In this document: positions 45,219 to 54,488 of the stretch, in pieces
Layout: every line of letters starts with the position of its first letter
Numbering within the stretch: position 1 is the stretch's first letter
Assembly (NCBI RefSeq): GCF_003026455.1
Contig: NZ_PYMB01000002.1
Location: forward strand, 1-64,000
Source of the DNA: Photobacterium rosenbergii
GTDB taxonomy: Bacteria > Pseudomonadota > Gammaproteobacteria > Enterobacterales > Vibrionaceae
DNA length: 64,000 bases
Reading direction: 5' to 3'
Notes under the pieces: model-generated
The model's database searches: none
The model's input: only the letters and a program-made list of their open reading frames with translations
What the model was told of the DNA's origin: nothing
Position numbers and translations under genes: made by a program

Positions 45219-45812
45219 ATGAAAAAAAGCGTAATCGCATTAATGGGTGTAGCAGCATTGATGGGCGGTTGTGCCCAGAAGGTAAGTTACGGCGATGCCC
45301 AGCAGGCAGAGACAACAACGATTGAGTTCGGCTCAACAGATTTGCAAAAGATTGCCGGAGAGATGACAGACAGCATGCTGACATCAGGCTCGGTAGCTTA
45401 CATTACCGGCAATGGCCAACGTCCTATCATTATGGTCGACAGCATCAAGAACAAAACCAGTGAGCACATCGATACTGAGTCCATAACGGATTCGGTTAGC
45501 ACTAAGTTGCTAAATTCAGGTAAATTCCGCTTCGTCGATATGACGCGCGTTGAAGATGTCCGCAAACAGCTGAACTTCCAAAACGACGATGAGCTGGTTA
45601 ACCAGAGCACCGCAATTCAATTTGGCCAAATGGTTGGTGCCGAGTACATGCTTTACGGCAATCTGTCGAGCATCGTGAAATCAGCAGGCAGTGACAAAGA
45701 TGTCTACTACAAAATGACCATGCGTTTGATGGATCTGAAAACAGGTCTTATCGAATGGGCTGATGAAACTGAAATTCGCAAGCAGGAATCAAAGAGCCTT
45801 CTAGGCTGGTAA
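45219..45812 (+). CDS. lpoB: penicillin-binding protein activator LpoB
   Basis: Outer-membrane lipoprotein that reaches through the periplasm to activate PBP1B. 197 residues from MKKSVIALMGVAALMGGC, with the lipid Cys at 18. The fold segments (IIMVDSIKNKTSEHIDTE, FRFVDMTRVEDVRKQL, GAEYMLYGNLSSI and LIEWADETEIRK) match LpoB/YcfM. The linker after the Cys is shorter than in E. coli and lacks the Pro-rich stretch. Start at 45219 with AAGGTAAG upstream; a longer TTG-type frame is unlikely. Follows ycfL and precedes thiK as in E. coli. Confidence 0.93.
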   Translation: MKKSVIALMGVAALMGGCAQKVSYGDAQQAETTTIEFGSTDLQKIAGEMTDSMLTSGSVAYITGNGQRPIIMVDSIKNKTSEHIDTESITDSVSTKLLNSGKFRFVDMTRVEDVRKQLNFQNDDELVNQSTAIQFGQMVGAEYMLYGNLSSIVKSAGSDKDVYYKMTMRLMDLKTGLIEWADETEIRKQESKSLLGW

Positions 45813-45849
45813 GTGCCCTTAAAGCAAGCAACTAAAGACGATTTGGTGA

Positions 45850-46740
45850 ATGAGTACTGAGACGTTACACGATTTATTTTCGTTCAGGCTACCGGATTAT
45901 CATTTAGTCAGTGCCGAACCTCTCAGCGGCGGTCTTAGCAACCGCTGCTGGAAGGTGGTGCTTACACACAAGGCAACAGGCGAGCGCCATACGCTGGTAT
46001 GGCGTCCGCATTCATTTTCCTCGCAAGCCTTCGGAGTCTCTAGGCAACATGAATATCAAGTGTTGCAGAGCACCCTCAAAACACCATGCTTTACTCTTGC
46101 GCCAAAACCCTTTGCCCTTTTCAATGAGGGACTGTTGGTTGATTGGGTAGCAGGGCAAACTGCTAGCATAGAGTTTTCCCTAACGACTTTGATGTCCTTG
46201 CAAGTGGCCATCCACCAACAACCTTTACCCTCTTGGCGTCTCAACCCTCAACAACGTGGTGCGCATTACTGGCGGTATATGGGTGATGCCACGGGTGATC
46301 CCCAGCTTGAACGTATCCATGCTTTCTTCCAAGCTCAGCCAGTGAAAAAGTGGTTCGAAGAGACGTGTTGTCACCATGATTTGGGCTGGTACAACATAAT
46401 TGTTGCACCTGATGATCGGCATACAGTGATCGATTGGGAATATGCTGCCGCGGGCGATCCCTCATTGGACTTGGCATTGACGGTTGCTGCCAATCAGCTG
46501 GAAGCATCAGAAGCTGTCGATATATATTGCCAACAGGTTGGAGTACACGATGTGGTTGCCCAAAGTAGGTGGCATTCTGCGGTTGAATATTGGCATCCCT
46601 GGTGTGATTACCTTGCCATGTTATGGTTCTATGTTGGAGCCAATCAATTTGCCTGCGGTGAAAGGCTTGATGAAGACTACCTCCGTGAGGCGGAGTCGTT
46701 GAAAGCACTGCTGTGGAATGATCTGCAATTCTCTGATTAG
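45850..46740 (+). CDS. thiK: thiamine kinase-like phosphotransferase (ThiK/YcfN)
   Basis: 296 residues with the aminoglycoside phosphotransferase/choline kinase fold. The catalytic loop reads CCHHDLGWYNII (about residues 173-184) and the metal-binding loop VIDWEYAAAGDPSLDLA (about 195-211). Position directly after lpoB supports assignment to ThiK, which phosphorylates thiamine in salvage. Substrate is inferred from synteny, since APH-fold kinases vary. The N-terminal nucleotide loop LSGGLSNRCWKV is present. Confidence 0.82.
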   Translation: MSTETLHDLFSFRLPDYHLVSAEPLSGGLSNRCWKVVLTHKATGERHTLVWRPHSFSSQAFGVSRQHEYQVLQSTLKTPCFTLAPKPFALFNEGLLVDWVAGQTASIEFSLTTLMSLQVAIHQQPLPSWRLNPQQRGAHYWRYMGDATGDPQLERIHAFFQAQPVKKWFEETCCHHDLGWYNIIVAPDDRHTVIDWEYAAAGDPSLDLALTVAANQLEASEAVDIYCQQVGVHDVVAQSRWHSAVEYWHPWCDYLAMLWFYVGANQFACGERLDEDYLREAESLKALLWNDLQFSD

Positions 46741-46883
46741 TAATACCTTTTCAAATCTTCTCAACTACAATTAGTAACGCCCTCTAGTTTGTGCGAAATG
46801 CAAATGAGTTGGGTCTTTATACTTATATCGTTTTCATGTTTGGCATAACCTCGGCTGCGCCGCATCTAGGGGAGGCAGTTACA

Positions 46884-46931
46884 ATGATCCCTTGTGTCGA
46901 ACAGGTACGTAAATTGGAAGATGGAACCTAA
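46884..46931 (+). CDS. very short ORF with good ribosome site (15 codons), doubtful
   Basis: ATG at 46884 preceded by GGGGAGG at normal spacing, encoding MIPCVEQVRKLEDGT and stopping 26 bases before the next gene. It might be a leader peptide for the DUF6279-type lipoprotein gene or chance. Nothing else supports it. Confidence 0.2.
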   Translation: MIPCVEQVRKLEDGT

Positions 46932-46957
46932 TCGTTGAGTGTGGTGAGGGGGTAGTG

Positions 46958-47803
46958 ATGAGTAAGTTGCTTCCAAAGTGGGCTGGTGTGACTTTGGCAG
47001 TCGTCTTGGTTGGGGGGTGTACGACCCGGTTGGCTTACAACAACTTAGATGTCTGGCTGAACTATCGCCTTTCTTCTTATGTTTCCCTCAATTCATCGCA
47101 AGAATCCAGCTTTGACCAAGGCGTCGACCGCGCACATTCTCTCCATCGCCGGCAAGAACTCCCCAAAATCCACAGGGCTATCGACCGACTTCAGGGTGAC
47201 CTCCTTGACCCGATGACATTTGGTCAGATGCAGGAATACTACAACGTGTTTACCCGCTTGGGGCAAGACTCGGCTGCTATTCTTGCTGATCCTATGGCCG
47301 ATATGTTCGCCAGCTTGAATGATTCTCAGGTTGTCCAGTTCGAGGGGAGCCTGCGCCAGCGGTTTGCTGACTTTGACCGCGAAAGGGACAAGCTGAGCAA
47401 ACCACAGCAACTGGCCAAGCGCTCGGAGCGGTTGCAGGATTTCACCCGGGACTGGGTTGGCTCTCTGACCAGCAGGCAAGAGGAGATGCTGACAGAACTT
47501 GCCGGATACCAGTTGGAGATGTCGCCGATTTTCCGTTCTCTGCGCAATGGCTATTTTGAACGTTGGCAGCAGTTGATGAAAAGCCGAAAACAACCAGCAT
47601 TCAAAGGACAATTTACCCAATTGATGCGTGATATGGTTGCCTTAAACAGTCCCCAGTACCAATCAGAAATCCGGTTTTACCTCAACCGGCGTTTTGAACT
47701 CATGCGTCGGCTTAACCACTCGATGTCGCCACAGCAAAAAGCCTACTTGAACCGCAAGTTGGTCAACCTACGCAAGGATGTAGCACTACTGATTAATCAA
47801 TAA
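46958..47803 (+). CDS. DUF6279-type lipoprotein
   Basis: 281 residues. Signal peptide with lipobox LVGGC (Cys near residue 21) followed by TTRLAYNNLDVWLNYRLSSY, the characteristic start of DUF6279 proteins. The rest is all-helical and charged (LRQRFADFDRERDKLSK). The ATG at 46958 is preferred to the adjacent GTG. In the E. coli cluster nagZ occupies this place between thiK and ycfP. Function unknown; an outer-membrane-anchored periplasmic helical protein is likely. Confidence 0.8.
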   Translation: MSKLLPKWAGVTLAVVLVGGCTTRLAYNNLDVWLNYRLSSYVSLNSSQESSFDQGVDRAHSLHRRQELPKIHRAIDRLQGDLLDPMTFGQMQEYYNVFTRLGQDSAAILADPMADMFASLNDSQVVQFEGSLRQRFADFDRERDKLSKPQQLAKRSERLQDFTRDWVGSLTSRQEEMLTELAGYQLEMSPIFRSLRNGYFERWQQLMKSRKQPAFKGQFTQLMRDMVALNSPQYQSEIRFYLNRRFELMRRLNHSMSPQQKAYLNRKLVNLRKDVALLINQ

Positions 47804-47898
47804 CTAGATGACTGTCTCACCTCTTGTGAAAGTAATGTCAACAAACCCTACAAAACGTGTTAGATTGATTTTACTGATAATCACAATAGGGAATAAAA

Positions 47899-48441
47899 AT
47901 GATTATTTATCTGCATGGCTTTGACTCAACAAGCCCGGGCAATCATGAAAAAGTATTGCAGCTTCAGTTCATTGATCCTGATGTGCGTTTTGTGAATTAC
48001 AGTACCCTACACCCTAAGCATGATATGCAGCATCTTTTGAAAGAAGTGCATAAGCTGAAGGAAGAGTCTGCTGATGAACAACCACTGATCTGTGGAGTGG
48101 GGCTTGGTGGATACTGGTCCGAACGGATTGGCTTCTTGTGTGGTATGAAGCAGGTGATTTTCAACCCTAATCTGTACCCAGAGCGCAATATGGAAGGCCG
48201 GATTGACCGTCCTGAAGAATACTCCGACATCTCCACTAAGTGTGTGAATGATTTTCGTAAGAAAAATGAAGGCAATTGCCTGTGTATTCTTTCTACCCAA
48301 GATGAAATTCTGGATAACAGCCACACCAAAGAGGTTCTAGGTGACTTTTACCAGATTATCTGGGACGAAAAAGAAACCCACAAATTCAAAAAAATCTCTC
48401 AGCACCTGCAGACGATAAAAGCATTCAAAGAAAACTCCTGA
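47899..48441 (+). CDS. ycfP: YcfP family alpha/beta-fold protein (UPF0227)
   Basis: 180 residues: [18 protein letters not shown] begins like an alpha/beta hydrolase, and the nucleophile elbow reads GVGLGGYW, i.e. leucine where serine is expected, exactly as in E. coli Ycf[16 protein letters not shown] is a family signature. The lost serine suggests no classic esterase activity. GGGAATAAAA precedes the ATG. It lies upstream of ndh, the same relation as in E. coli. Confidence 0.9.
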   Translation: MIIYLHGFDSTSPGNHEKVLQLQFIDPDVRFVNYSTLHPKHDMQHLLKEVHKLKEESADEQPLICGVGLGGYWSERIGFLCGMKQVIFNPNLYPERNMEGRIDRPEEYSDISTKCVNDFRKKNEGNCLCILSTQDEILDNSHTKEVLGDFYQIIWDEKETHKFKKISQHLQTIKAFKENS

Positions 48442-48614
48442 TACGTCTATATCCAATTTCAAGCAGACGGCATATGTCCGTCTGCTCGATGCAATACGCC
48501 CATCCTTCCTCCGCGATATCTTGATAAACCCATAAAGGTTGAGTTGTTTTTTTGCCATTTTGGATAACAACACACCGAACATGGTTTTAGGTTTTGATCC
48601 TAATCAATTATTTC

Positions 48615-48642
48615 TTGCCTTGAAATAATATTGGCTTATAAT
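48615..48642 (+). promoter_or_regulatory. sigma-70 promoter of ndh
   Basis: TTGCCT (48615-48620), 16-base spacer, TATAAT (48637-48642, perfect -10). This predicts a start near 48649 and a leader of about 180 bases before ndh. Confidence 0.65.
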
Positions 48643-48659
48643 GCAAATCTTAACTTTTT

Positions 48660-48673
48660 TTGAGATAAATCAA
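48660..48673. promoter_or_regulatory. FNR-like box downstream of the ndh promoter
   Basis: TTGAGATAAATCAA differs from the FNR consensus TTGAT-N4-ATCAA at one position. Its centre is about 17 bases past the predicted transcription start, a repressing position. FNR represses ndh anaerobically in E. coli. Confidence 0.6.
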
Positions 48674-48829
48674 AAAAAGTTTAGTTAATTAAATGAAGAA
48701 GATGTTGTAAGCATCCCTCAGTATTCATATTTAAATCATTGAAAGTAAAGAATTATGTTGGCTGGAGCTAACTCGGGCCAGATTAGATTTCGAATTTTAA
48801 AATTATAAATTTGTGGAAGGAGTGTCGTG

Positions 48830-50119
48830 ATGACTCGAATTATTGTTGTTGGCGGTGGTGCTGGCGGTCTGGAGCTTGCAACGAAGCTAGGCCGGACTCT
48901 TGGGCGTAAGGGACGTGCCAAGGTCACCTTGGTTGACCGTAAGGGAAGCCACCTATGGAAACCTTTGCTGCATGAAGTAGCAACAGGTTCGATGGACGCG
49001 GGGGTAGATGCACTTAGCTACCGTGCCCATGCCAAGAACCATTCTTTTGACTTCCAGATGGGCAGCCTCAAAGATATCGATCGTGAGCGTAAGGTGATCA
49101 CCCTCGCGCCACTTTACGACAAGAAAGATGAGCTGTTGATGCCTGAGCGCGAGCTGGAATATGACATTCTGGTTATGGCCATCGGCTCTACTTCGAATGA
49201 CTTCAACACTCCGGGTGTGCGTGAAAACTGTATCTTCCTAGACAGTCCTGAGCAGGCGCACCGTTTCCGTACCCAAATGAACAACCAGTTCTTGAAGCTT
49301 CACGCCAACAAAGAACAGAAAACGGTTGATATTGCGATTGTCGGTGCTGGTGCAACTGGTGTTGAACTATCTGCTGAGCTGCACAATGCGGTTAAAGAGC
49401 TGCAGAACTACGGTTTTGGCGACTTAGATAGCTCTCGCTTGAACGTGAACCTGGTTGAAGCCGGCGAGCGAATTCTCCCTGCGCTGCCTCCGCGTATCTC
49501 TTCTGCTGCCCACAGCGAGTTGACCAAACTGGGTGTGAATGTTCGTACCGCAACTATGGTTACCAAAGCCGACGAAACTGGCCTGACAACTAAAGATGGC
49601 GACCATATCCCGGCGCAGATCATGGTATGGGCTGCAGGTATCAAGGCACCAGATTTCATCAAGGACATTGCAGGTCTTGAAACTAACCGTATCAACCAGC
49701 TGGTTGTTAAGCCGACGCTGCAAACCACACGCGATGATGATATCTATGTGATTGGTGATTTGGCATCTTGTGCTCAGGAAGACGGTAGCTTTGTCCCACC
49801 GCGTGCCCAAGCTGCACACCAGATGGCAAGCCGCTGTTTCTCAAACATCGTTGCTAAAATTACGGACCGCGAGCAGAAACCATACGTCTACAGTGATCAT
49901 GGTTCGCTAGTTTCTCTAAGCCGCTTCTCAACGGTAGGTAGCTTGATGGGTAACTTGACCAAAGGCTCGATGATGGTTGAAGGCCGTATTGCCCGCGTGG
50001 TATACATTTCTCTATACCGTATGCACCAGATCGCGTTGCACGGTGTGGTGAAAACCAGCCTGATGATGCTGGTTGGCCGAATTAACCGAGTACTACGCCC
50101 TAACTTGAAGCTTCACTAA
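48830..50119 (+). CDS. ndh: NADH dehydrogenase type II (NDH-2)
   Basis: Membrane-associated, non-proton-pumping NADH:quinone oxidoreductase, 429 residues with FAD. Two Rossmann motifs are visible: FAD site [16 protein letters not shown] at residues 5-20 and NADH site [15 protein letters not shown] near 170. Also present are the [11 protein letters not shown] segment that binds quinone/FAD and a C-terminal amphipathic region for membrane attachment. The ATG at 48830 has AAGGAG seven bases upstream and is preferred to the GTG before it. Its promoter carries an FNR-like box. Confidence 0.96.
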   Translation: MTRIIVVGGGAGGLELATKLGRTLGRKGRAKVTLVDRKGSHLWKPLLHEVATGSMDAGVDALSYRAHAKNHSFDFQMGSLKDIDRERKVITLAPLYDKKDELLMPERELEYDILVMAIGSTSNDFNTPGVRENCIFLDSPEQAHRFRTQMNNQFLKLHANKEQKTVDIAIVGAGATGVELSAELHNAVKELQNYGFGDLDSSRLNVNLVEAGERILPALPPRISSAAHSELTKLGVNVRTATMVTKADETGLTTKDGDHIPAQIMVWAAGIKAPDFIKDIAGLETNRINQLVVKPTLQTTRDDDIYVIGDLASCAQEDGSFVPPRAQAAHQMASRCFSNIVAKITDREQKPYVYSDHGSLVSLSRFSTVGSLMGNLTKGSMMVEGRIARVVYISLYRMHQIALHGVVKTSLMMLVGRINRVLRPNLKLH

Positions 50120-50153
50120 GCAGCGTTGGGATACGGGCCAATAAAGGAGAGCA

Positions 50154-50372
50154 ATGATGTTCCTGCTGTTTGATGTGTTTGGTACCAAGATGTCCGTACA
50201 ACGAAAAGACGGCTTTTGGTTACTGTTCAAAGAGTCAGATACCGCAATGCGTGCCCGTGTCTATGATGTGGTGATCCCACCAGAGCTTGAGGAAGCCGAT
50301 TTGGCGACCTACTTGGCAGATATTTACCATGAGAATGCAACGGCAACCCACTCGGACGTGCGCCGTTGTTAA
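50154..50372 (+). CDS. small uncharacterised protein downstream of ndh
   Basis: 72 residues, MMFLLFDVFGTKMSVQRKDGFW..., with an AAGGAGAG ribosome site just before tandem ATG codons (50154 and 50157). It starts 34 bases after ndh on the same strand and is followed by a strong terminator, so it is almost certainly co-transcribed with ndh. No signal peptide or membrane helix. The pattern suggests a compact alpha/beta protein; I do not recognise a function. Confidence 0.75.
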   Translation: MMFLLFDVFGTKMSVQRKDGFWLLFKESDTAMRARVYDVVIPPELEEADLATYLADIYHENATATHSDVRRC

Positions 50373-50406
50373 TCCTGTTAGCGATAGCTTACTAGCAACT
50401 AAATTG

Positions 50407-50433
50407 AAAACCGCCAGTTCTGGCGGTTTTTTT
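50407..50433 (+). terminator. intrinsic terminator of the ndh operon
   Basis: AAAACCGCCAG-TT-CTGGCGGTTTTTTT; same stem sequence as the fabV terminator near 15863. 34 bases past the small ORF stop. Confidence 0.93.
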
Positions 50434-50657
50434 GTGCCTGTCGAAAAGTAATCTATTTATTAGCATTTGATAGCAGCGCTAGTCTTGCCCTGGCGGATTA
50501 ACTGTTATTGCTCAGAAGCTACTAGGTGTTGAGGTGGTGCTATATTTAGTGTGTTGTGCTTCTCCCTGACCGTATACGAGATAGTCCTTCCATCAAGGGC
50601 TTAACAGCTTTCAGAAAACACCTACAACTCTGAACGTCAATGAAATGGGGACTGTTA

Positions 50658-52586
50658 ATGATATCTCCAGAAGCAAAAATCAAAGTACAAAACTTTGGCC
50701 GATTCCTTTCTAACATGGTAATGCCCAATATCGGCGCGTTCATCGCTTGGGGCTTTATTACCGCACTTTTCATTCCTACGGGTTGGTTACCCAATGAAAC
50801 GTTGGCCAAGTTGGTAGGGCCAATGATCACCTACCTTTTGCCGCTACTGATCGGCTACACCGGCGGTAAGCTAGTCGCCGGTGAACGTGGTGGGGTAGTT
50901 GGTGCCGTTACAACCATGGGGGTGATTGTCGGGACCGATATCCCTATGTTTATGGGGGCGATGATTGTAGGCCCGCTAGGCGGTTGGGCTATCAAGCATT
51001 TTGATAAAGCAGTGCACGGTAAGATCAAAAGTGGCTTTGAAATGCTGGTGAACAACTTTTCTGCCGGTATTATCGGGATGCTATGTGCAATCTTGGCCTA
51101 TTTAATGATTGGCCCGTTTGTCAAAGCCCTTTCGACCGCATTAGCTGCCGGGGTCAACGCCTTGGTTAATGCCGGCCTGCTTCCACTGACCTCTATTTTT
51201 GTTGAGCCAGCGAAAGTCCTGTTCCTGAACAATGCGATTAACCATGGGATATTCTCACCACTTGGGATTCAACAGGCCAGTGAAGTTGGTCAGTCGATTT
51301 TTTTCTTGATTGAGGCAAACCCAGGTCCCGGGATGGGGTTGTTGCTTGCATATATGGTCTTTGGCCGTGGAGCTGCCAAGCGGTCGGCTGCGGGTGCATC
51401 TATTATCCATTTCTTCGGGGGGATACACGAAATATATTTCCCATATGTGTTGATGAACCCGCGCCTTATTCTGGCGGTTATCGCAGGGGGCATGACCGGT
51501 GTCTTTACCTTGACAGTGTTTCATGCCGGGTTGGTCTCGCCGGCTTCGCCCGGTTCAATTTTTGCTGTGATGGTGATGACACCCAAAGCCTCTTTCCTTG
51601 GTGTGATAGCCTCAATACTTGCGTCTATGGGCGTTTCATTTCTCGTTGCCAGCATCTTAATGAAAACTCAGCGCCTGCCGGATGAAGATGAAGGCGATAC
51701 CGCGCTGGAAGAAGCCAGTGCCCGTATGCATGACATGAAAACTGAGGCAAAAGGCCATAGGGTGCCTGATACGCAAGCCGCTGATATGGATATGGCCGGG
51801 GTATCCAAAATTATTGTGGCTTGTGATGCCGGGATGGGGTCAAGTGCCATGGGGGCGAGTATGTTGCTTAAGAAAGTGGAAGCCGCCGGGCTTGATATTT
51901 CGGTAACCAATTGCGCCATTAATAGTTTGCCGGAAGATGTTGATATCGTGGTCACTCACCAAGACTTGACGGACCGCGCCCGCCAACATGCCGCCAAAGC
52001 GCATCATATTTCAATAGAAAACTTTTTAGATGCTGGCCTTTACGCCAAGTTGGTTGACAAGATTGTCGCTGACAAGGCCGCTCAGAATATTGATACGGCA
52101 GTGGCACCAATAAATAGCGGCCAAGCTGATAACGCTGAAGAAAAGCCTGTGTTTTGCCTCGTTGCCAGTGATATTTTTCTTGGCCTGAGTGCCGCTGATA
52201 AAGAAGAAGCGATTCGCTTTGTTGGCAATAAGCTAATAGCCGCAGGCTATGTGGAGCCTGGATACGTTGATGCCATGCTGGAGCGCGAGAAGCAGATATC
52301 CACTTACCTCGGGGAGTCGATTGCCATACCCCATGGCACGGTTGAGGCTAAAGATCAGGTACTCAAAACCGGTATTGTCGTTTGTCAGTATCCGGAGGGG
52401 ATACTCTTTGGTGACGATGAAGATGATATCGCGCGCCTAGTGATTGGCATCGCGGCACAAAACGATGAACATATCCCAGTGATCACAGCAATTACCAATG
52501 CGCTGGATGAGTCAGATAATATTGAACGCTTGGCAAATACTCAATCAGTGCAGGATGTGCTTGATATTCTAGCTGTTCGTAAATAG
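50658..52586 (+). CDS. mtlA: PTS mannitol-type permease IICBA
   Basis: Phosphotransferase transporter with IIC, IIB and IIA in one chain, 642 residues, very close to E. coli MtlA along its length. IIC: VQNFGRFLSNMVMPNIGAF at the N-terminus and the GGIHEIYFPYVLMNP substrate loop near 262. IIB: phospho-Cys in IVACDAGMGSSAMGAS near 390. IIA: active His in ESIAIPHGTVEAK near 555. The start at 50658 follows GGGGACT. It is followed not by mtlD but by an unusual zinc dehydrogenase, so the sugar alcohol taken up may be mannitol or a related hexitol. Confidence 0.92.
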   Translation: MISPEAKIKVQNFGRFLSNMVMPNIGAFIAWGFITALFIPTGWLPNETLAKLVGPMITYLLPLLIGYTGGKLVAGERGGVVGAVTTMGVIVGTDIPMFMGAMIVGPLGGWAIKHFDKAVHGKIKSGFEMLVNNFSAGIIGMLCAILAYLMIGPFVKALSTALAAGVNALVNAGLLPLTSIFVEPAKVLFLNNAINHGIFSPLGIQQASEVGQSIFFLIEANPGPGMGLLLAYMVFGRGAAKRSAAGASIIHFFGGIHEIYFPYVLMNPRLILAVIAGGMTGVFTLTVFHAGLVSPASPGSIFAVMVMTPKASFLGVIASILASMGVSFLVASILMKTQRLPDEDEGDTALEEASARMHDMKTEAKGHRVPDTQAADMDMAGVSKIIVACDAGMGSSAMGASMLLKKVEAAGLDISVTNCAINSLPEDVDIVVTHQDLTDRARQHAAKAHHISIENFLDAGLYAKLVDKIVADKAAQNIDTAVAPINSGQADNAEEKPVFCLVASDIFLGLSAADKEEAIRFVGNKLIAAGYVEPGYVDAMLEREKQISTYLGESIAIPHGTVEAKDQVLKTGIVVCQYPEGILFGDDEDDIARLVIGIAAQNDEHIPVITAITNALDESDNIERLANTQSVQDVLDILAVRK

Positions 52587-52652
52587 GGGGCTAGCGACTT
52601 ACATCATAAATGAGTGCCGATATTAACCATATATTATTGATTGGGTAATAAC

Positions 52653-54395
52653 ATGACTAGTCGAAATAAATCTTACCAACAGCCGGATCAACCTGTTCCT
52701 GCCACCACAATGACTTGGAATATGTATGGTGCTGGGTTGGAGAGCATCGGAAAAGATAATCAGCCTGAGTCATTTCCAGTTCTTGCCCCCTCTGATGATC
52801 AGCTACTTATTAGGGTTGATGCTGTCGGGTTATGTTTTTCTGATGTTAAGTTGATTAATCAGGGGGGTAAACACCCTAAGTTATACAATCGTGACCTGCA
52901 AAAGGAGCCAACCCGATTGGGGCACGAAGCTACTATTACCATTATGAAGGTTGGCAAAAACTTACAAGGCCAGTTTTCAAGCGGTGAGCGCTACGCGGTA
53001 CAACCTGATATTTACCAGAACGGCAAGAGTACGGCATATGGCTATACCATTCCCGGCGGCTTGACTCAATTTCACTTAATTGGCCCAGAGATGTTGCACA
53101 CAGATGCCGGAGCTTGTCTGCTAAAAGTTTCCGATAAGCTGGCATTTGGTGAGTCGGCCTTGCTTGAGCCTTGGGGGTGCGTGTGGGCATCCTATACCCA
53201 ACGCCGCCGGCTAGAGCCCTTGCCGGGGGGAGTCATGTGGATAGTGGGGCAACCGGGCGATCTGCGCGAATACCAGTTTTCTGCCGGATTGGAATCACCT
53301 GAAACGGTTATTTTGACCCATGTACCTGATTCCTTACGTACTCTCGTCGAACAGCAAGCTAGCAAAGTCCTTATCCGAAATGATATTAGCTTCGAGCGTT
53401 TGCCTGCTGCCGTCGATGAGCTAACGGGTGGTGCAGGGTTTGATGATATCGTCGTACTGTCGCCAGGTTCGGCGCAGGCTCTGACGAGTATTGCCAAATA
53501 TGTAGCTCGCCGAGGAACGATGAATATGGTTGGTGACCAGCCTGTAGATGGATTGGTCGATGCTGATGTCGGTCGCTTACATTATGACTATGTGGCTTTT
53601 ATCGGGAATAGCGGAAGTGATATTGCGAGCTCTTATGGAGAGGCCCGAAATCGTTGCGATTTACGTGAAGGTGGATTAGCTGTGTTCGTTGGGGCGGGGG
53701 GCCCGATGGGGCAGATGCATGTCCAGCGTGCCATAGAATTAAAAGGTGGCCCTCGCGAGGTTATTGTGACAGATATCAATGACCAGCGTTTGGCCGAAAT
53801 AGAGACCCGTTTTGCGAGCCTGACTGAAGCCAATAACTGCAAGCTGTTTACGTATAACCCTACCGCGAGTGATATCAGCTTGCCTGAGTTTGTTCGTACA
53901 AAAAGCCAAAACCAAGGGGCCGATGATGTGGTCGTTTGTGTTCCCAACGCAGGTATCATGGCTGAAGCGGCAACATTTATGAAAGACGACGGTATGCTGG
54001 TGTTATTTGCCGGGGTGCCCAATGGGACGCTGGCACCACTTGATTTTAGCTCTGTCTATTTGAGCAATGCCCAATATACGGGTACCTCGGGTTTGACCAT
54101 CGAAGATCAGACTGTCGTGATGAATAACGCTTTATCAGGGAATATTGCCCCAGCCGTTTGTGTAGCTGCTATTGGTGGGATGAACGTAGCCAAGGAAGGG
54201 ATTCAAGCCATGATTGATGCCCGCTACCCGGGTAAAATTTTGATCTTCCCCCAACTAGAAGAGCTGCCGTTGCTCGGGCTTGATGAATTGGCCATCAAGT
54301 TGCCAGAAGTGGCAAAAGCCCTTGGTAAAGGTAATACATGGAACTTTGCTGCAGAGCAGGCACTGTTTGAGTTTTACAACAAGGGGGCGGCATAG
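52653..54395 (+). CDS. zinc-type MDR dehydrogenase with two Rossmann-like modules
   Basis: 580 residues, far longer than the usual 340-410 of this superfamily. Residues 1-190 are the GroES-like catalytic domain with a zinc-ligand Cys in AVGLCFSDVK (Cys 61) and GHE at 90-92; the structural-zinc Cys cluster is absent. Two Rossmann-like segments follow: about 192-296 (WIVGQPGDL, glycine motif degraded) and about 340 onward (VFVGAGGPMGQ, intact). Position 66 bases after the mtlA-type PTS suggests oxidation of a sugar-alcohol phosphate, as SorE- or GatD-like enzymes do. The substrate is inference. ATG 52653 is preferred to an upstream TTG. Confidence 0.8.
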   Translation: MTSRNKSYQQPDQPVPATTMTWNMYGAGLESIGKDNQPESFPVLAPSDDQLLIRVDAVGLCFSDVKLINQGGKHPKLYNRDLQKEPTRLGHEATITIMKVGKNLQGQFSSGERYAVQPDIYQNGKSTAYGYTIPGGLTQFHLIGPEMLHTDAGACLLKVSDKLAFGESALLEPWGCVWASYTQRRRLEPLPGGVMWIVGQPGDLREYQFSAGLESPETVILTHVPDSLRTLVEQQASKVLIRNDISFERLPAAVDELTGGAGFDDIVVLSPGSAQALTSIAKYVARRGTMNMVGDQPVDGLVDADVGRLHYDYVAFIGNSGSDIASSYGEARNRCDLREGGLAVFVGAGGPMGQMHVQRAIELKGGPREVIVTDINDQRLAEIETRFASLTEANNCKLFTYNPTASDISLPEFVRTKSQNQGADDVVVCVPNAGIMAEAATFMKDDGMLVLFAGVPNGTLAPLDFSSVYLSNAQYTGTSGLTIEDQTVVMNNALSGNIAPAVCVAAIGGMNVAKEGIQAMIDARYPGKILIFPQLEELPLLGLDELAIKLPEVAKALGKGNTWNFAAEQALFEFYNKGAA

Positions 54396-54488
54396 CCTGC
54401 AAAATACCCACACCCTGCGAAGGTTTCCCTTCGCAGAGGCGCAGGATAACTTTCCGGTCATGCAAAGTAACAGGAAGGTTTTGCTGCT

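Larger units (their letters stand above)
48442..48829. other. ndh promoter region
   Basis: 388 AT-rich bases between ycfP and ndh. The sigma-70 promoter and FNR-like box listed separately are the identifiable elements. The rest has no ORF or repeat that I can support. Confidence 0.5.
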
